Positions 11,016 through 19,035 of a DNA stretch of 64,000 bases are shown in pieces. Numbering within the stretch: the first letter of the stretch is position 1; each line of letters starts with the position of its first letter. Below the pieces are notes generated by a model, which saw only the letters and a program-made list of their open reading frames with translations, searched no databases and was not told the origin of the DNA. Where the stretch lies: assembly GCF_002007115.1 (NCBI RefSeq), contig NZ_MVAD01000001.1:558001-622000 (forward strand). The letters are read 5' to 3'. The stretch is from Massilia sp. KIM. GTDB lineage: Bacteria; Pseudomonadota; Gammaproteobacteria; Burkholderiales; Burkholderiaceae_D. Both the position numbers and the translations under genes were made by a program.

Positions 11016-12133
11016 TGCGGATCGTCTGCCTGTTCATCCTGCTGCTGGCTTGCATCCTGCCCGCCCATGCGCACAAGCCGAGCGACGCCTACCTGCGCCT
11101 GGAAGCCGGGGAGAGCGCGCTGAAGGGACGCTGGGACATCGCCCTGCGCGACCTCGACCACGCGATCGGCCTGGACGCCGACGGCGACGGACGCCTGACC
11201 TGGGACGAGCTGCGCGCGCGCCACGCCGCGATCGCGGACTACGCCTTGTCGCGGCTGTCGATCGCGCGCGGCGGCCAGGCCTGCCGCCTGAGCGCCGGCC
11301 AGCAACTGGTGGAGCGCCATGCGGACGGCGCCTATACCGTGCTGCCGCTGCGCGCCGACTGTCCGGCCGGAGGACGCCTCGAGATCGATTACCGCCTGTT
11401 CGCCGACACCGATCCCCAGCACCGGGGCCTGGTCAGCCTGGCCGGGCTCGGCCCGGACCAGGCGCTGGCGCTGGGCGGCGAGCGGCCCAGCGCCGTGGTC
11501 GACGGCGCGCAAGGAGCGGGCCAGGCCTTCCTGAGTTATGTGCGGCATGGGGTGTGGCACATCTGGATCGGCTTCGACCACATCCTGTTCCTGGTGTCGC
11601 TGCTGCTGCCGGCGGTGCTGGCCTGGCGCGAGGGCGCCTGGACTCCAGTGCCCGCGCTGCGTCCGGCCCTGCTGGACGTGGTCAAGGTGGTCAGCGCCTT
11701 CACCCTGGCGCATTCGATCACCCTGGGACTGGCGGCGCTGGACATCGTCAGCCTGCCCTCGCGCTGGGTCGAGAGCGCGATCGCCGCCTCGGTGATCCTG
11801 GCGGCGCTCAACAACATCGTGCCGCTGACGCACGCGCGGCGCTGGGTGGTGGCTTTCGCCTTCGGCCTGGTGCACGGCTTCGGCTTCGCCGGAGTGCTGG
11901 GCGAACTCGGCCTCGCGCCGGGCGCGCTGGCGCTGTCCCTGCTGGGCTTCAACCTCGGCGTCGAGCTGGGCCAGCTGGCGATCGTGGCCGTGTTCCTGCC
12001 GCTCGGTTACCTGCTGCGCGCCACGCGCTTCTACCGCCGCGCGGTGCTGGCCGGCGGTTCGGGCGCGATCATGCTGGTGGCCGCGCTCTGGTTCGCCGAG
12101 CGCGCCTTCGCGCTGCGCCTGCTGCCCGGCTAG
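11015..12133 (+). CDS. HupE/UreJ-type membrane protein with an EF-hand-like loop
   Basis: A 372-residue protein: signal peptide (about 1-19), an exported N-terminal domain of roughly 150 residues, then about six membrane segments starting at GVWHIWIGFDHILFLVSLLL, the HupE/UreJ_2 signature with its His and Asp. HupE/UreJ relatives are metal (nickel) permeases, but the long-N-terminal versions are uncharacterised. Residues 54-65 read DADGDGRLTWDE, a canonical 12-residue EF-hand calcium loop. ATG at 11015 overlaps the previous stop and has AGGGAGG at good spacing; a GTG at 11012 is the alternative. Last gene of the DUF4331 operon. Confidence 0.83.
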   Translation: MRIVCLFILLLACILPAHAHKPSDAYLRLEAGESALKGRWDIALRDLDHAIGLDADGDGRLTWDELRARHAAIADYALSRLSIARGGQACRLSAGQQLVERHADGAYTVLPLRADCPAGGRLEIDYRLFADTDPQHRGLVSLAGLGPDQALALGGERPSAVVDGAQGAGQAFLSYVRHGVWHIWIGFDHILFLVSLLLPAVLAWREGAWTPVPALRPALLDVVKVVSAFTLAHSITLGLAALDIVSLPSRWVESAIAASVILAALNNIVPLTHARRWVVAFAFGLVHGFGFAGVLGELGLAPGALALSLLGFNLGVELGQLAIVAVFLPLGYLLRATRFYRRAVLAGGSGAIMLVAALWFAERAFALRLLPG

Positions 12134-12146
12134 GCGGGCAGCAGGC
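12117..12146. terminator. Hairpin between converging HupE-like and anti-sigma genes
   Basis: GCCTGCTGCCCG (12117-12128) and CGGGCAGCAGGC (12135-12146) form a perfect 12-bp stem with a 6-base loop that contains the HupE-like stop codon. There is no T-run, so it may act as a bidirectional stem-type terminator or transcript end protector. The position between two converging operons supports that. Confidence 0.6.
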
Positions 12147-12148
12147 CG

Positions 12149-12847
12149 CTAGAGCCGGACCCAGGCGCCCTTGTACAGCACCGGTCCGGTCGGACCATTG
12201 GGGTCGGGCGAGCCGCCTTTCGGTTCGAGCGAGACCGCCAGCAGCATGACCTCGGCGCCGACGGCGCGATCGTCCAGCGCCAGGCTGGCGCCGCGTACGT
12301 CCGCCAGGATGCCGAGCGAGCGCGGCTTGCCGGCGCGGTCGATCGCCCATAGCTGGAGCGTGCGGTCGTCCGGCACCTTCAGGCCGGCCGCCACCCGCAC
12401 CTCGATCCGGCCGCGGCGCGCGTCCGCCGCCAGCACCAGGGCGGTGCGGGACTGTTCGTCGGTCAGGGTCGCGACCTGGTCGATGGCCGGGGCCGGGGCG
12501 CCGGCGCGCAGCACCAGCGCCAGCCCGATGGCGGCGGCGCTGGCCGCGACGGCCACGCCGCCCCAGATCGGCGCGCCGGCCCCGCGCCAGAACTGCCACC
12601 ACGGCGCCGGACGGGCGAAACCGAGGCGGCGCTCGATGCCGTCCCAGACCCGCGCCGGCGGGGCGACCGCCGGCGGCAACTCCGCGATGGCGGCCAGGCG
12701 CCGCTGCCATTCGTCGACCGTGGCGCGCAAGGCGGCGCTGGACGCGAGCCAGCGCTCGAAGCGCCGCCGCGCGCCGCCCCTCAGGGTGCCGAGGACGTAT
12801 TCGGCCGAGAGCCGTTCGCGCAAAACCGGGTTGTCGTCGATCTTCAT
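12149..12847 (-). CDS. Membrane anti-sigma factor (RskA-like)
   Basis: A 232-residue protein with a cytoplasmic N-terminal anti-sigma domain (about 1-90, including SAEYVLGTLRGGARRRFERWL, typical of RskA N-termini), one membrane segment (about 107-125, AVAASAAAIGLALVLR) and an exported RskA-like C-terminal domain with LQLWAIDRAGKPRSLG. It should hold the adjacent ECF sigma factor at the membrane until a signal releases it. Its ATG overlaps the sigma stop by four bases, so the two are translationally coupled. Confidence 0.88.
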   Translation of the reverse strand: MKIDDNPVLRERLSAEYVLGTLRGGARRRFERWLASSAALRATVDEWQRRLAAIAELPPAVAPPARVWDGIERRLGFARPAPWWQFWRGAGAPIWGGVAVAASAAAIGLALVLRAGAPAPAIDQVATLTDEQSRTALVLAADARRGRIEVRVAAGLKVPDDRTLQLWAIDRAGKPRSLGILADVRGASLALDDRAVGAEVMLLAVSLEPKGGSPDPNGPTGPVLYKGAWVRL

Positions 12848-13437
12848 GCCATGGTCCGCTGGGTGAGACAGTTCCTGAGTTTTTCCAGTCCGCGCCGGAT
12901 CCAGGTCTTGACCGTGCCGATGGGCAGGCTGAGGCGGTCGGAGACCTCGCTGTGCGACAGCTCGTGGTAGTAAGCCATGCCGATCGCCTGGCGCTGCTTC
13001 GCTTCCAGGGTCGACATGCACCAGGCGAGCGCGCGCGCCTCGCGCGACAGCTCGGCGTGCTCCTGCGGGCCGGCGCCGGGCTCCTGGAGGGCCAGCGCCA
13101 GGTCCGCCTCGAAGCGCGCGCCGTCCACATCGGCCATGGCGTCCAGGTCGACCTGGCGGCGGTAGATGTCGAGCGCCTTGTTGCGCACAATGGTCGCCAT
13201 CCAGGTCATGGGCGCGGCCAGGTGCGGCTGGTAAGCGGCGGCCGCGTGCCAGATCGACACGAAGCCCTCCTGCAGGGCTTCTTCCGCAAGCTCGTGCTTC
13301 TTCAATATACGTTGCGCGAAGCCGAACAGTTTCGCCGAGCTGGCGTCATACAGGGAGCGGAAGGCCGCCGCGTCGCCGAGGGCGACGCGGCCGAGGAGGC
13401 GCCGCAGGCGCTCGTTGGTATCGGTGTCGGTAGTCAC
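12844..13437 (-). CDS. ECF RNA polymerase sigma factor (SigK-like)
   Basis: About 197 residues. Sigma region 2 is seen as FGFAQRILKKHELAEEALQE and IWHAAAAYQPHLAAPMTWM, with the DIYRR of region 2.4; region 4 follows as AIGMAYYHELSHSEVSDRLS and IGTVKTWIRRGLEKLR. It is paired with an RskA-like anti-sigma factor, so it is the SigK/RpoE-like type. I chose the GTG at 13435-13437 because it has AAGG upstream and matches family length; an in-frame ATG at 13524 would add 29 unconserved residues. Its target genes may include the converging DUF4331 operon, by analogy only. Confidence 0.88.
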   Translation of the reverse strand: MTTDTDTNERLRRLLGRVALGDAAAFRSLYDASSAKLFGFAQRILKKHELAEEALQEGFVSIWHAAAAYQPHLAAPMTWMATIVRNKALDIYRRQVDLDAMADVDGARFEADLALALQEPGAGPQEHAELSREARALAWCMSTLEAKQRQAIGMAYYHELSHSEVSDRLSLPIGTVKTWIRRGLEKLRNCLTQRTMA

Positions 13438-13602
13438 GTAAGCCTTGTCGGAATGGTTGTGCGCAAGCGTGCCGTGCCGATTGTAACCCGGCAATATCGG
13501 GCGGCGGCCGGCGCGCAGCGACAATTCCGGTTCATGCGTCCGGGCGCCATGGCCGGATTGACAAACCAGCCGCCGTCCTTTAGCGTGGGCGGCCCCTCAT
13601 CC

Positions 13603-14385
13603 ATGCCCCTCGACGACGTGAAGACCGCATCGCGCCTCGCCGCCTTCCTGGCCGCTTTCCTCTGGCTCGCTCCGCTGCAAGCCGCCCAGTTCAAGGTGCT
13701 GCTGTTCACCAAGACCGCCGGCTGGCAGCACGAGGCCGTGCACGCCGGCGTCACGGCGGTGCAGGAGCTGGGCAAGCTGCACGACTTCGAGGTGTTCTGG
13801 AGCGCCGACGCGGCGCGCGTGATGAACGACGCCGAGCTGGCCAAGTACCAGGCGGTGGTGTTCCTGCTCACCACCGGCGACGTGCTGGACGAGGGCCAGC
13901 AGGCGGCCTTCGAGCGCTACATCCGGCGCGGCGGCGGCTACGTGGGCGTGCACAGCGCGGCCGACACCGAATACGGCTGGCCCTGGTACACGAAGATGGT
14001 GGGTCACATGTTCCACGTGCACCCGGCGGTGCAGACCGCGGTGCTCAAGGTCGAACGCAGCGACTTCCCTGGCATGGAGCGCTTCGCCGCGCGCAACCTG
14101 TTCACCGACGAATGGTACGAATACGGCCCGGCGCGCGCCAGGCTGCACTACCTGCTGAGCGTGGACGAGTCGAGCTACGACCCGAACACCACCTGGCCCG
14201 ACCGCCAGGGCAAGGGCATGGGCGCCTTCCATCCGGTGGCCTGGTACCAGCACTACGACGGCGGGCGCGCCTTCTATACCGGCCTGGGCCACCTGGCCGC
14301 GACCTACCGCGATCCGCTCTTCCTGCACCACCTGTATGGCGGCATCTATTGGGCGGCGACCGGCAGGGGCGTCGCCCGCGACTGA
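13603..14385 (+). CDS. Secreted ThuA domain-containing protein
   Basis: About 260 residues with a probable signal peptide (about 8-26, LAAFLAAFLWLAPLQAAQF) and a ThuA (class I glutamine amidotransferase-like) fold: VLLFTKTAGWQHEA, VVFLLTTGDVLDEGQQAAFE, GGGYVGVHSAADTEY, and AFYTGLGHLAATY near the C-terminus. ThuA-like proteins are linked to sugar (trehalose) metabolism and to secreted glycan-related modules, but the reaction is not settled. ATG at 13603 gives a standard signal peptide; longer in-frame extension upstream overlaps the sigma promoter region and is unlikely. Confidence 0.85.
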   Translation: MPLDDVKTASRLAAFLAAFLWLAPLQAAQFKVLLFTKTAGWQHEAVHAGVTAVQELGKLHDFEVFWSADAARVMNDAELAKYQAVVFLLTTGDVLDEGQQAAFERYIRRGGGYVGVHSAADTEYGWPWYTKMVGHMFHVHPAVQTAVLKVERSDFPGMERFAARNLFTDEWYEYGPARARLHYLLSVDESSYDPNTTWPDRQGKGMGAFHPVAWYQHYDGGRAFYTGLGHLAATYRDPLFLHHLYGGIYWAATGRGVARD

Positions 14386-14415
14386 GGCGCGCCGCTCCGG
14401 CACGCCGCCGGGCGC

Positions 14416-14703
14416 TCACAGCGCCGTGTAGTGCTCCACCGTCGGGAAGGGATCGTAGAAGTGGTGCAGCAGCCGCTTCCACTCCTGGTATTGCGGCGAG
14501 CCGCGAAAGCCCACCGTGTGGTCTTCCAGGGTTTCCCAGTTCACCAGCAGGAGATAGCGGCTGTCCTTCTCGAGGCAGCGCTGCAGCGTGTGCGAGACGT
14601 GGCCGCGCATGCCCGCGATGATCGGCGCGGCCTGGCGGAAGGCGGCTTCGAATTCGGCCTGGCGGCCGGGAATCACGTCGAGGATCGCGACCTCGAGGAT
14701 CAT
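14416..14703 (-). CDS. Antibiotic biosynthesis monooxygenase (ABM) domain protein
   Basis: A 95-residue single-domain protein of the dimeric ABM ferredoxin-like fold: MILEVAILDVIPGRQAEFE, then MRGHVSHTLQRCLEKDSRYL, LLVNWETLEDHTVGFRGSP and a C-terminal HHFYDPFPTVEHY. Homologues are often annotated as quinol or heme-type monooxygenases, but many have no proven activity. Its start overlaps the end of the MarR-type gene by four bases, so it is probably that regulator's co-transcribed partner. Confidence 0.87.
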   Translation of the reverse strand: MILEVAILDVIPGRQAEFEAAFRQAAPIIAGMRGHVSHTLQRCLEKDSRYLLLVNWETLEDHTVGFRGSPQYQEWKRLLHHFYDPFPTVEHYTAL

Positions 14704-15173
14704 GCGCGCTCCGCTTCCAGCGGGGTCTTCTCGAGCAGTTCGTGCACCCCGCTGTCCACCACGGCGCCCATCATGGCGCGCATGTGCTCGGCCTGTTCCT
14801 GGCCGAAGCGTTCGGCGAACAGTTTCTGGGCCCGTTCCCAGGCGGGCTGGGCGGCGGCCACCAGTTCGCGCCCGCGCGCGCTGAGTTCGATCACCCGTTC
14901 ACGACGGTCCTGCTCGCTGGGGCGGATGACGATCAGTTTCTCGCGCACCAGAGGCTGGAGGTTGCGCGCCAGCGTGGTGCGGTCCATCACCATCGCCTTG
15001 GCCAGCTGGTTGACGTTGGCGGAGCCGCGCAGCAGCTTCGCGAGGATCGAGAACTGGGTCACGCGCAGGCCCGTACCGCTGAGCATCTGATCGTAGAACG
15101 AGGTCAGGTAACGCGAGGCTTGCCGCAGCGAGGAGCAGTAACAAGGCGTGTAAGCAAGCTGTTCAATATCCAT
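14700..15173 (-). CDS. MarR family transcriptional regulator
   Basis: A 157-residue winged-helix regulator: dimerisation helix (CYCSSLRQASRYLTSFYDQM), HTH (VTQFSILAKLLRGSANVNQL then AMVMDRTTLARNLQPLVRE), wing (IRPSEQDRRERVIELSARG) and C-terminal helix. The ATG at 15171-15173 (MDIEQLAYTPC) is the family-like start; upstream in-frame sequence is not conserved in character. It is likely a repressor of its own operon with the ABM gene, responding to a small aromatic or oxidant. Ligand unknown. Confidence 0.9.
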   Translation of the reverse strand: MDIEQLAYTPCYCSSLRQASRYLTSFYDQMLSGTGLRVTQFSILAKLLRGSANVNQLAKAMVMDRTTLARNLQPLVREKLIVIRPSEQDRRERVIELSARGRELVAAAQPAWERAQKLFAERFGQEQAEHMRAMMGAVVDSGVHELLEKTPLEAERA

Positions 15174-15261
15174 ATGGAAAGGTCCGGCGAGATAAGCAAA
15201 TGAAGAAGTATAGCGGGATGCGGCCCCGAGCGGCCACCCGTCTGCGTGGGGGGGAATCCGC

Positions 15262-17757
15262 CTATTGAAAGGGCGTGTAGGCGTGGCGCCGGCGCGCCGC
15301 GTGCTGACGCATCCAGGCCGGCAATTCATGGGCGGGCAGGGGCGGCGCCACGTAATAGCCTTGCGCCTCGTCGCAGCCGCAGGCCAGCAGCGCGTCCCAG
15401 ATCTCGCGCGTGGCGGTGCCCTCGGCCACCACCGACATGCCGAGGTCGTGGGCCAGGTCGATGGTGGCCTTGACGATGGCCCCGGCGCGGCGGTCGCGCA
15501 GCATGTTGGTGGTGAAGCCGTGGTCGATCTTGATCACGTCCACCGGCAGCATGGTCAGGTAGTTGAGCGAGGAATAGCCGGTGCCGAAGTCGTCGATGAA
15601 GAGGCGGAAGCCCATGCTGGACAGGGTGTGGAGCTGGGCGATCGAGGCGTCCGGGTCGACGATCAGGCTGCTCTCGGTGATCTCCAGGCCGATCCAGTCC
15701 GGGGTGCCGCCCCAGGCCGCGAGCAGGGCGCCCAGGTCGCCGGGCAGGGTGCCGCTGGTCAGGTTGCGGGTCGAGAGGTTGACCGCGATCGGCAGCGCCA
15801 GGCCTTCCTGGCGCCAGGCGTGCGACTGGCGCACCGAGGCCTGCAGCATGGTGGTGGTCAGCGCATGGATCAGTTCGGTCGATTCGATCAGGGGCACGAA
15901 TTCGCGCGGCGGCACCATGCCCAGGGTCGGATGGCGCCAGCGCACCAGAGCCTCGACCCCGATCACCTCGCCGCTCGCCATCGCCGCCTTGGGCTGGCAA
16001 TACAGTTCGATCTGGCCTTCGGCGATGGCGTTGCGGAACTGGCCGAGCAGGGCCAGGCGCTGCGGGTCGTAGGGGTCCTGGTCGGGCGCGTAGAGCATGG
16101 TCTTGCGGCCGTTGCGGCGCGCCAGGAACACCGCGACGTCGGCCTTGCGCAGCAGTTCCAGGGGGCCGCGCGCATGGCCGGGCGCCAGGCCGATGCCGAC
16201 GTGGGCGCTGATCTCGTAGCGCACCCCGGCGATCAGGAAGGTGGTGTCGAAGACGCCGGCCACGCGCTCGGCCAGCGCGCCGGCGCGGTGGGCGTCCGCG
16301 CCGCGCAGCACGATGGTGAACTGGGCGTTGCCGGAGCGCGCCAGCAGGACGTCCTCGCCCAGCTCGGCGCGCAGGCGGCGCGCCACCTCGCGCAGCAGCT
16401 CGTCGCCGTTCAGGTGGCCGAGGGTCAGGTTGATCTCGCGGAAGTGCGCCAGTTCGAGGGTCAGCACCGCGACCGGCTGCTCCAGTCCCTCGCCGGCGCG
16501 GAAGGCGGCGTCCAGGTGGCGCCGCAGCGCGACCCGGTTCGGCAGGCCGGTGGTGTCGTCGCAAAAGGCCAGGCGCTCGATCTCCTGCTCGGCGCGGGTC
16601 ATCTCGGTGACGTCGCGGATCACGCCGACGATGCGCTGCGGCTCGCCGTAGGCGTCGCGCACCACGTCGGCCTGGGAATGCACGTGGCGCACCTCGCCGT
16701 CCTCGTGCACGATGCGGTAGCGGTGGTCGTAGCGTGCGCCGGGGGTGCGCAGGCTGTGTTCGCGCGCCGCCAGCACGCCGGCCAGGTCGTCCGGATGGAT
16801 GCGGCGGAACAGCTGGTCCAGCTTGAAGCGGCCGCTGGCGTCCGCCGGGCCGTCGGCGCCCAGGAAGATGCGGTGGGTCTCGCGCGAGGTGGTCTCGACC
16901 AGGCCGCTGCGCAGGTCGGCCGCCCAGGTGCCGATGTGGGCGATCTCCTGGGCGTGCTGGAGGTCGGCCTCGGTGCGCAGCAGGCGCTCGCGCAGGCGCT
17001 GCGATTCGGTGATGTCGAGGGTGGCGCAGGCGAACCAGGCGGGCGCCTGCACGTCGCCCGCCACGCGCCGGCCGCTGGCGCGCAGGATGTGCTCGCTGCC
17101 GTCGGGCCAGGTCAGGGGCAGCTCGAGGTCGAAGGGCGCGCCGGCCAGGATGCAGCGCTCGATCGCCTCGGCCAGCCGGGTGCGCGCCGCCAGGTGCACC
17201 GGCGCCAGCACCCGTTCCATCGAGGGCATCACGCTGGCCGGGGCCAGGCCGAGGTTGCGGTACATCTGGACCGACCAGGTCTGGGCGCCGGTCGCCAGGT
17301 TCATGCAGAAGCAGCCCAGGCCGGTGACTTCCTGGGACACCGCCAGCACGTCCTGCAGGTGGGCCAGCTTGGCGTGCGCTTCCTCGACCTCGGACTGGTC
17401 CTGCATCGCCACCAGCACCGGCGCCGGCCGGCTGTCCTCGAGCCGGTAGCACAGCAGCTCGCAGCGCAGCCAGGCGCCGTCCTTGCCGAGGTGGCGCAGG
17501 GCCGGCAACTGGGCTTCGCCGCTTTCGGCGGCGGCGGCCAGCGCGGCGCGCACGCGCTCGTGGTCGGCCGGCTCGAACAGGGCCAGCAGGCCGGTGCCGG
17601 ACCATTCCTCGGGGCAGTAGCTGAAGGTGGAGGTGGCGCAGGCATTGGCCGCCAGCACACGCAGGCTGGCGCTGTCGCAGACCAGCAGGGGCGCGGGAGC
17701 GCGCTGGAACGCGATGCGGTACCAGTCCTCGCGACCGCCTTGCACCCCAGCGTCCAT
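15262..17757 (-). CDS. Multi-PAS protein with degenerate GGDEF and intact EAL domain
   Basis: An 831-residue cytoplasmic protein, no membrane segment. Two or three PAS-type sensor domains fill about residues 12-390 (including YRHRIVHEDGEVRHVHSQAD-like PAC motifs), then GGDEF (about 400-555) and EAL (about 575-825). The GGDEF signature is lost: residues 476-480 read GNAQF. The EAL domain keeps E602 in GVEALVRW, NLSTRNL, EITESSL, DDFGTGYSSL, KIDHGFT and VVAEGTAT, so it should hydrolyse c-di-GMP. Probably a PAS-regulated phosphodiesterase. It is divergent from the LysR gene with a 200-bp gap. Confidence 0.9.
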   Translation of the reverse strand: MDAGVQGGREDWYRIAFQRAPAPLLVCDSASLRVLAANACATSTFSYCPEEWSGTGLLALFEPADHERVRAALAAAAESGEAQLPALRHLGKDGAWLRCELLCYRLEDSRPAPVLVAMQDQSEVEEAHAKLAHLQDVLAVSQEVTGLGCFCMNLATGAQTWSVQMYRNLGLAPASVMPSMERVLAPVHLAARTRLAEAIERCILAGAPFDLELPLTWPDGSEHILRASGRRVAGDVQAPAWFACATLDITESQRLRERLLRTEADLQHAQEIAHIGTWAADLRSGLVETTSRETHRIFLGADGPADASGRFKLDQLFRRIHPDDLAGVLAAREHSLRTPGARYDHRYRIVHEDGEVRHVHSQADVVRDAYGEPQRIVGVIRDVTEMTRAEQEIERLAFCDDTTGLPNRVALRRHLDAAFRAGEGLEQPVAVLTLELAHFREINLTLGHLNGDELLREVARRLRAELGEDVLLARSGNAQFTIVLRGADAHRAGALAERVAGVFDTTFLIAGVRYEISAHVGIGLAPGHARGPLELLRKADVAVFLARRNGRKTMLYAPDQDPYDPQRLALLGQFRNAIAEGQIELYCQPKAAMASGEVIGVEALVRWRHPTLGMVPPREFVPLIESTELIHALTTTMLQASVRQSHAWRQEGLALPIAVNLSTRNLTSGTLPGDLGALLAAWGGTPDWIGLEITESSLIVDPDASIAQLHTLSSMGFRLFIDDFGTGYSSLNYLTMLPVDVIKIDHGFTTNMLRDRRAGAIVKATIDLAHDLGMSVVAEGTATREIWDALLACGCDEAQGYYVAPPLPAHELPAWMRQHAARRRHAYTPFQ

Positions 17758-17931
17758 CTCGCCTCCGATTGCCTTGCGGCTTGGAATTGTTCAAGTGTCA
17801 ATACTCGATACTATGGAGGAATCGCCCCCCGCCGTCCAGCGTTTTTGCGTGCATACGGCGGGCCCCGCCATTCGGGAGACGCGCCGTGGGCAAGGGCCTC
17901 GGCGCTTGCGTCGGTCCGCTCCCGCTGGCAT

Positions 17932-17950
17932 GATTCAAATCATTTGAATC
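17932..17950. promoter_or_regulatory. 19-bp perfect palindrome upstream of lysR-type gene
   Basis: GATTCAAATCATTTGAATC is a perfect palindrome around one central base, ending 7 bp before the start codon of the LysR-type gene. Its core TCAAATCATTTGA fits the LysR T-N11-A rule. A 17-bp version recurs at the end of the same gene (18902-18918). A single operator used for autoregulation is the obvious reading. Confidence 0.75.
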
Positions 17951-17957
17951 TTTTCTC

Positions 17958-18911
17958 ATGACCAGCGCCCGAGACGCCCTCACGCCCGCTTCCCTGGCCA
18001 TGCTCGAGGCCATCGCCGAGCACGGCAGCTTCGCGGCCGCCGCGCGCGCCCTCGGCATGGTGCCGAGCGCGCTGACCTACCGCGTGCGGGTGATCGAGGA
18101 AGCCCTCGACGCGCTGCTGTTCGACCGCAGCTCGCGGCGCGCGCGCCTGACCGAGGCCGGGGCCGAACTGCTGCGCGAAGGCGCGCGCCTGCTGGACGAC
18201 ATCGACGCCATCGCCAACCGGGTGCAGCGGGTGGCCACCGGCTGGGAATCCCATTTCACGGTGGCGGTGGACAGCGTGATCGACCGCGCCACCGTGATGG
18301 AATTGTGCGCGGCCTTCTTCGCCCTGGACGCGCCGACCCGGCTCAAGCTGCGCGGCGAGACCCTGTCCGGCACCCTGGAAGCGGTGAGCAGCGGCCAGGC
18401 CGACCTGGCGATCGGCGTGGTGCTCGACACCGCGCACCGGGTCGGCCTGCAGCGCGAAACCCTGGGCGCCCTGGAGTTCGTGTTCGTGGTCAGTCCCGGC
18501 CACCCGCTGGCGGCGGCGCCCGAGCCGCTCGGCGAGGACGCGGTGCGCGCCCACCGCGCGGTGGTGCTGGCCGACTCGGTCGGACGCGGCGGCGGCCTGA
18601 GCGTGGGCACCCTGGCCGGGCAGGAGGTGTTCACGGTGACCGAGGTGCAGGCCAAGGTCGACGCCCACCTGCGCGGCCTGGGCGTGGGCTACCTGCCGCT
18701 GCCGGTGGCGCGGCCCTACCTGGAAGCGGGGGCGCTGGTAGCCAAGCGCCTGGCGCGCCCCGAGCACCGGCTCACCTTCTACTGCGTGTGGCGCAGCGGC
18801 GAGCAGCCGGCCCAGGGCAAGGCCTTGCAGTGGTGGCTGGAGCAGGTGCGCAGCCCGGTCACGCGCGCCGCGCTGCTGGGCGAACGGCGCTCCGGACGAA
18901 CATTCAAATAA
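17958..18911 (+). CDS. LysR family transcriptional regulator
   Basis: A 317-residue LTTR. The HTH is at the N-terminus (LAMLEAIAEHGSFAAAARAL then PSALTYRVRVIEEALDALLF), followed by a periplasmic-binding-protein-like effector domain (FVVSPGHPLAAAPEPLG, VGYLPLPVARPYL). The gene is bracketed by two copies of the same palindrome, one just before the start and one over the stop codon, which suggests it controls itself and the downstream YceI-like gene. Inducer unknown. The residue pair ALTYRV in the recognition helix resembles regulators located next to pirin or quinone-reductase genes, but none is here. Confidence 0.92.
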   Translation: MTSARDALTPASLAMLEAIAEHGSFAAAARALGMVPSALTYRVRVIEEALDALLFDRSSRRARLTEAGAELLREGARLLDDIDAIANRVQRVATGWESHFTVAVDSVIDRATVMELCAAFFALDAPTRLKLRGETLSGTLEAVSSGQADLAIGVVLDTAHRVGLQRETLGALEFVFVVSPGHPLAAAPEPLGEDAVRAHRAVVLADSVGRGGGLSVGTLAGQEVFTVTEVQAKVDAHLRGLGVGYLPLPVARPYLEAGALVAKRLARPEHRLTFYCVWRSGEQPAQGKALQWWLEQVRSPVTRAALLGERRSGRTFK

Positions 18912-18918
18912 TTTGAAT
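18902..18918. promoter_or_regulatory. Second copy of the palindrome, upstream of the YceI-like gene
   Basis: ATTCAAATAATTTGAAT, identical to the 17963-side copy except for the central base and outermost pair, overlaps the stop codon of the LysR-type gene (18909-18911) and lies 118 bp before the YceI-like start. With the copy at 17932-17950 it makes a pair of matching operators about 970 bp apart. Confidence 0.72.
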
Positions 18919-19035
18919 ATGGACGCCGGAATTCTTGTGTTCCAGGCACCGTCCGGGCGTGGATAATCCCGCTTTCCCAGCACGGCCTGCCTGTGGCGCA
19001 AAGCCGACGCGACAATCCAACGAACGGAGTCCTGA

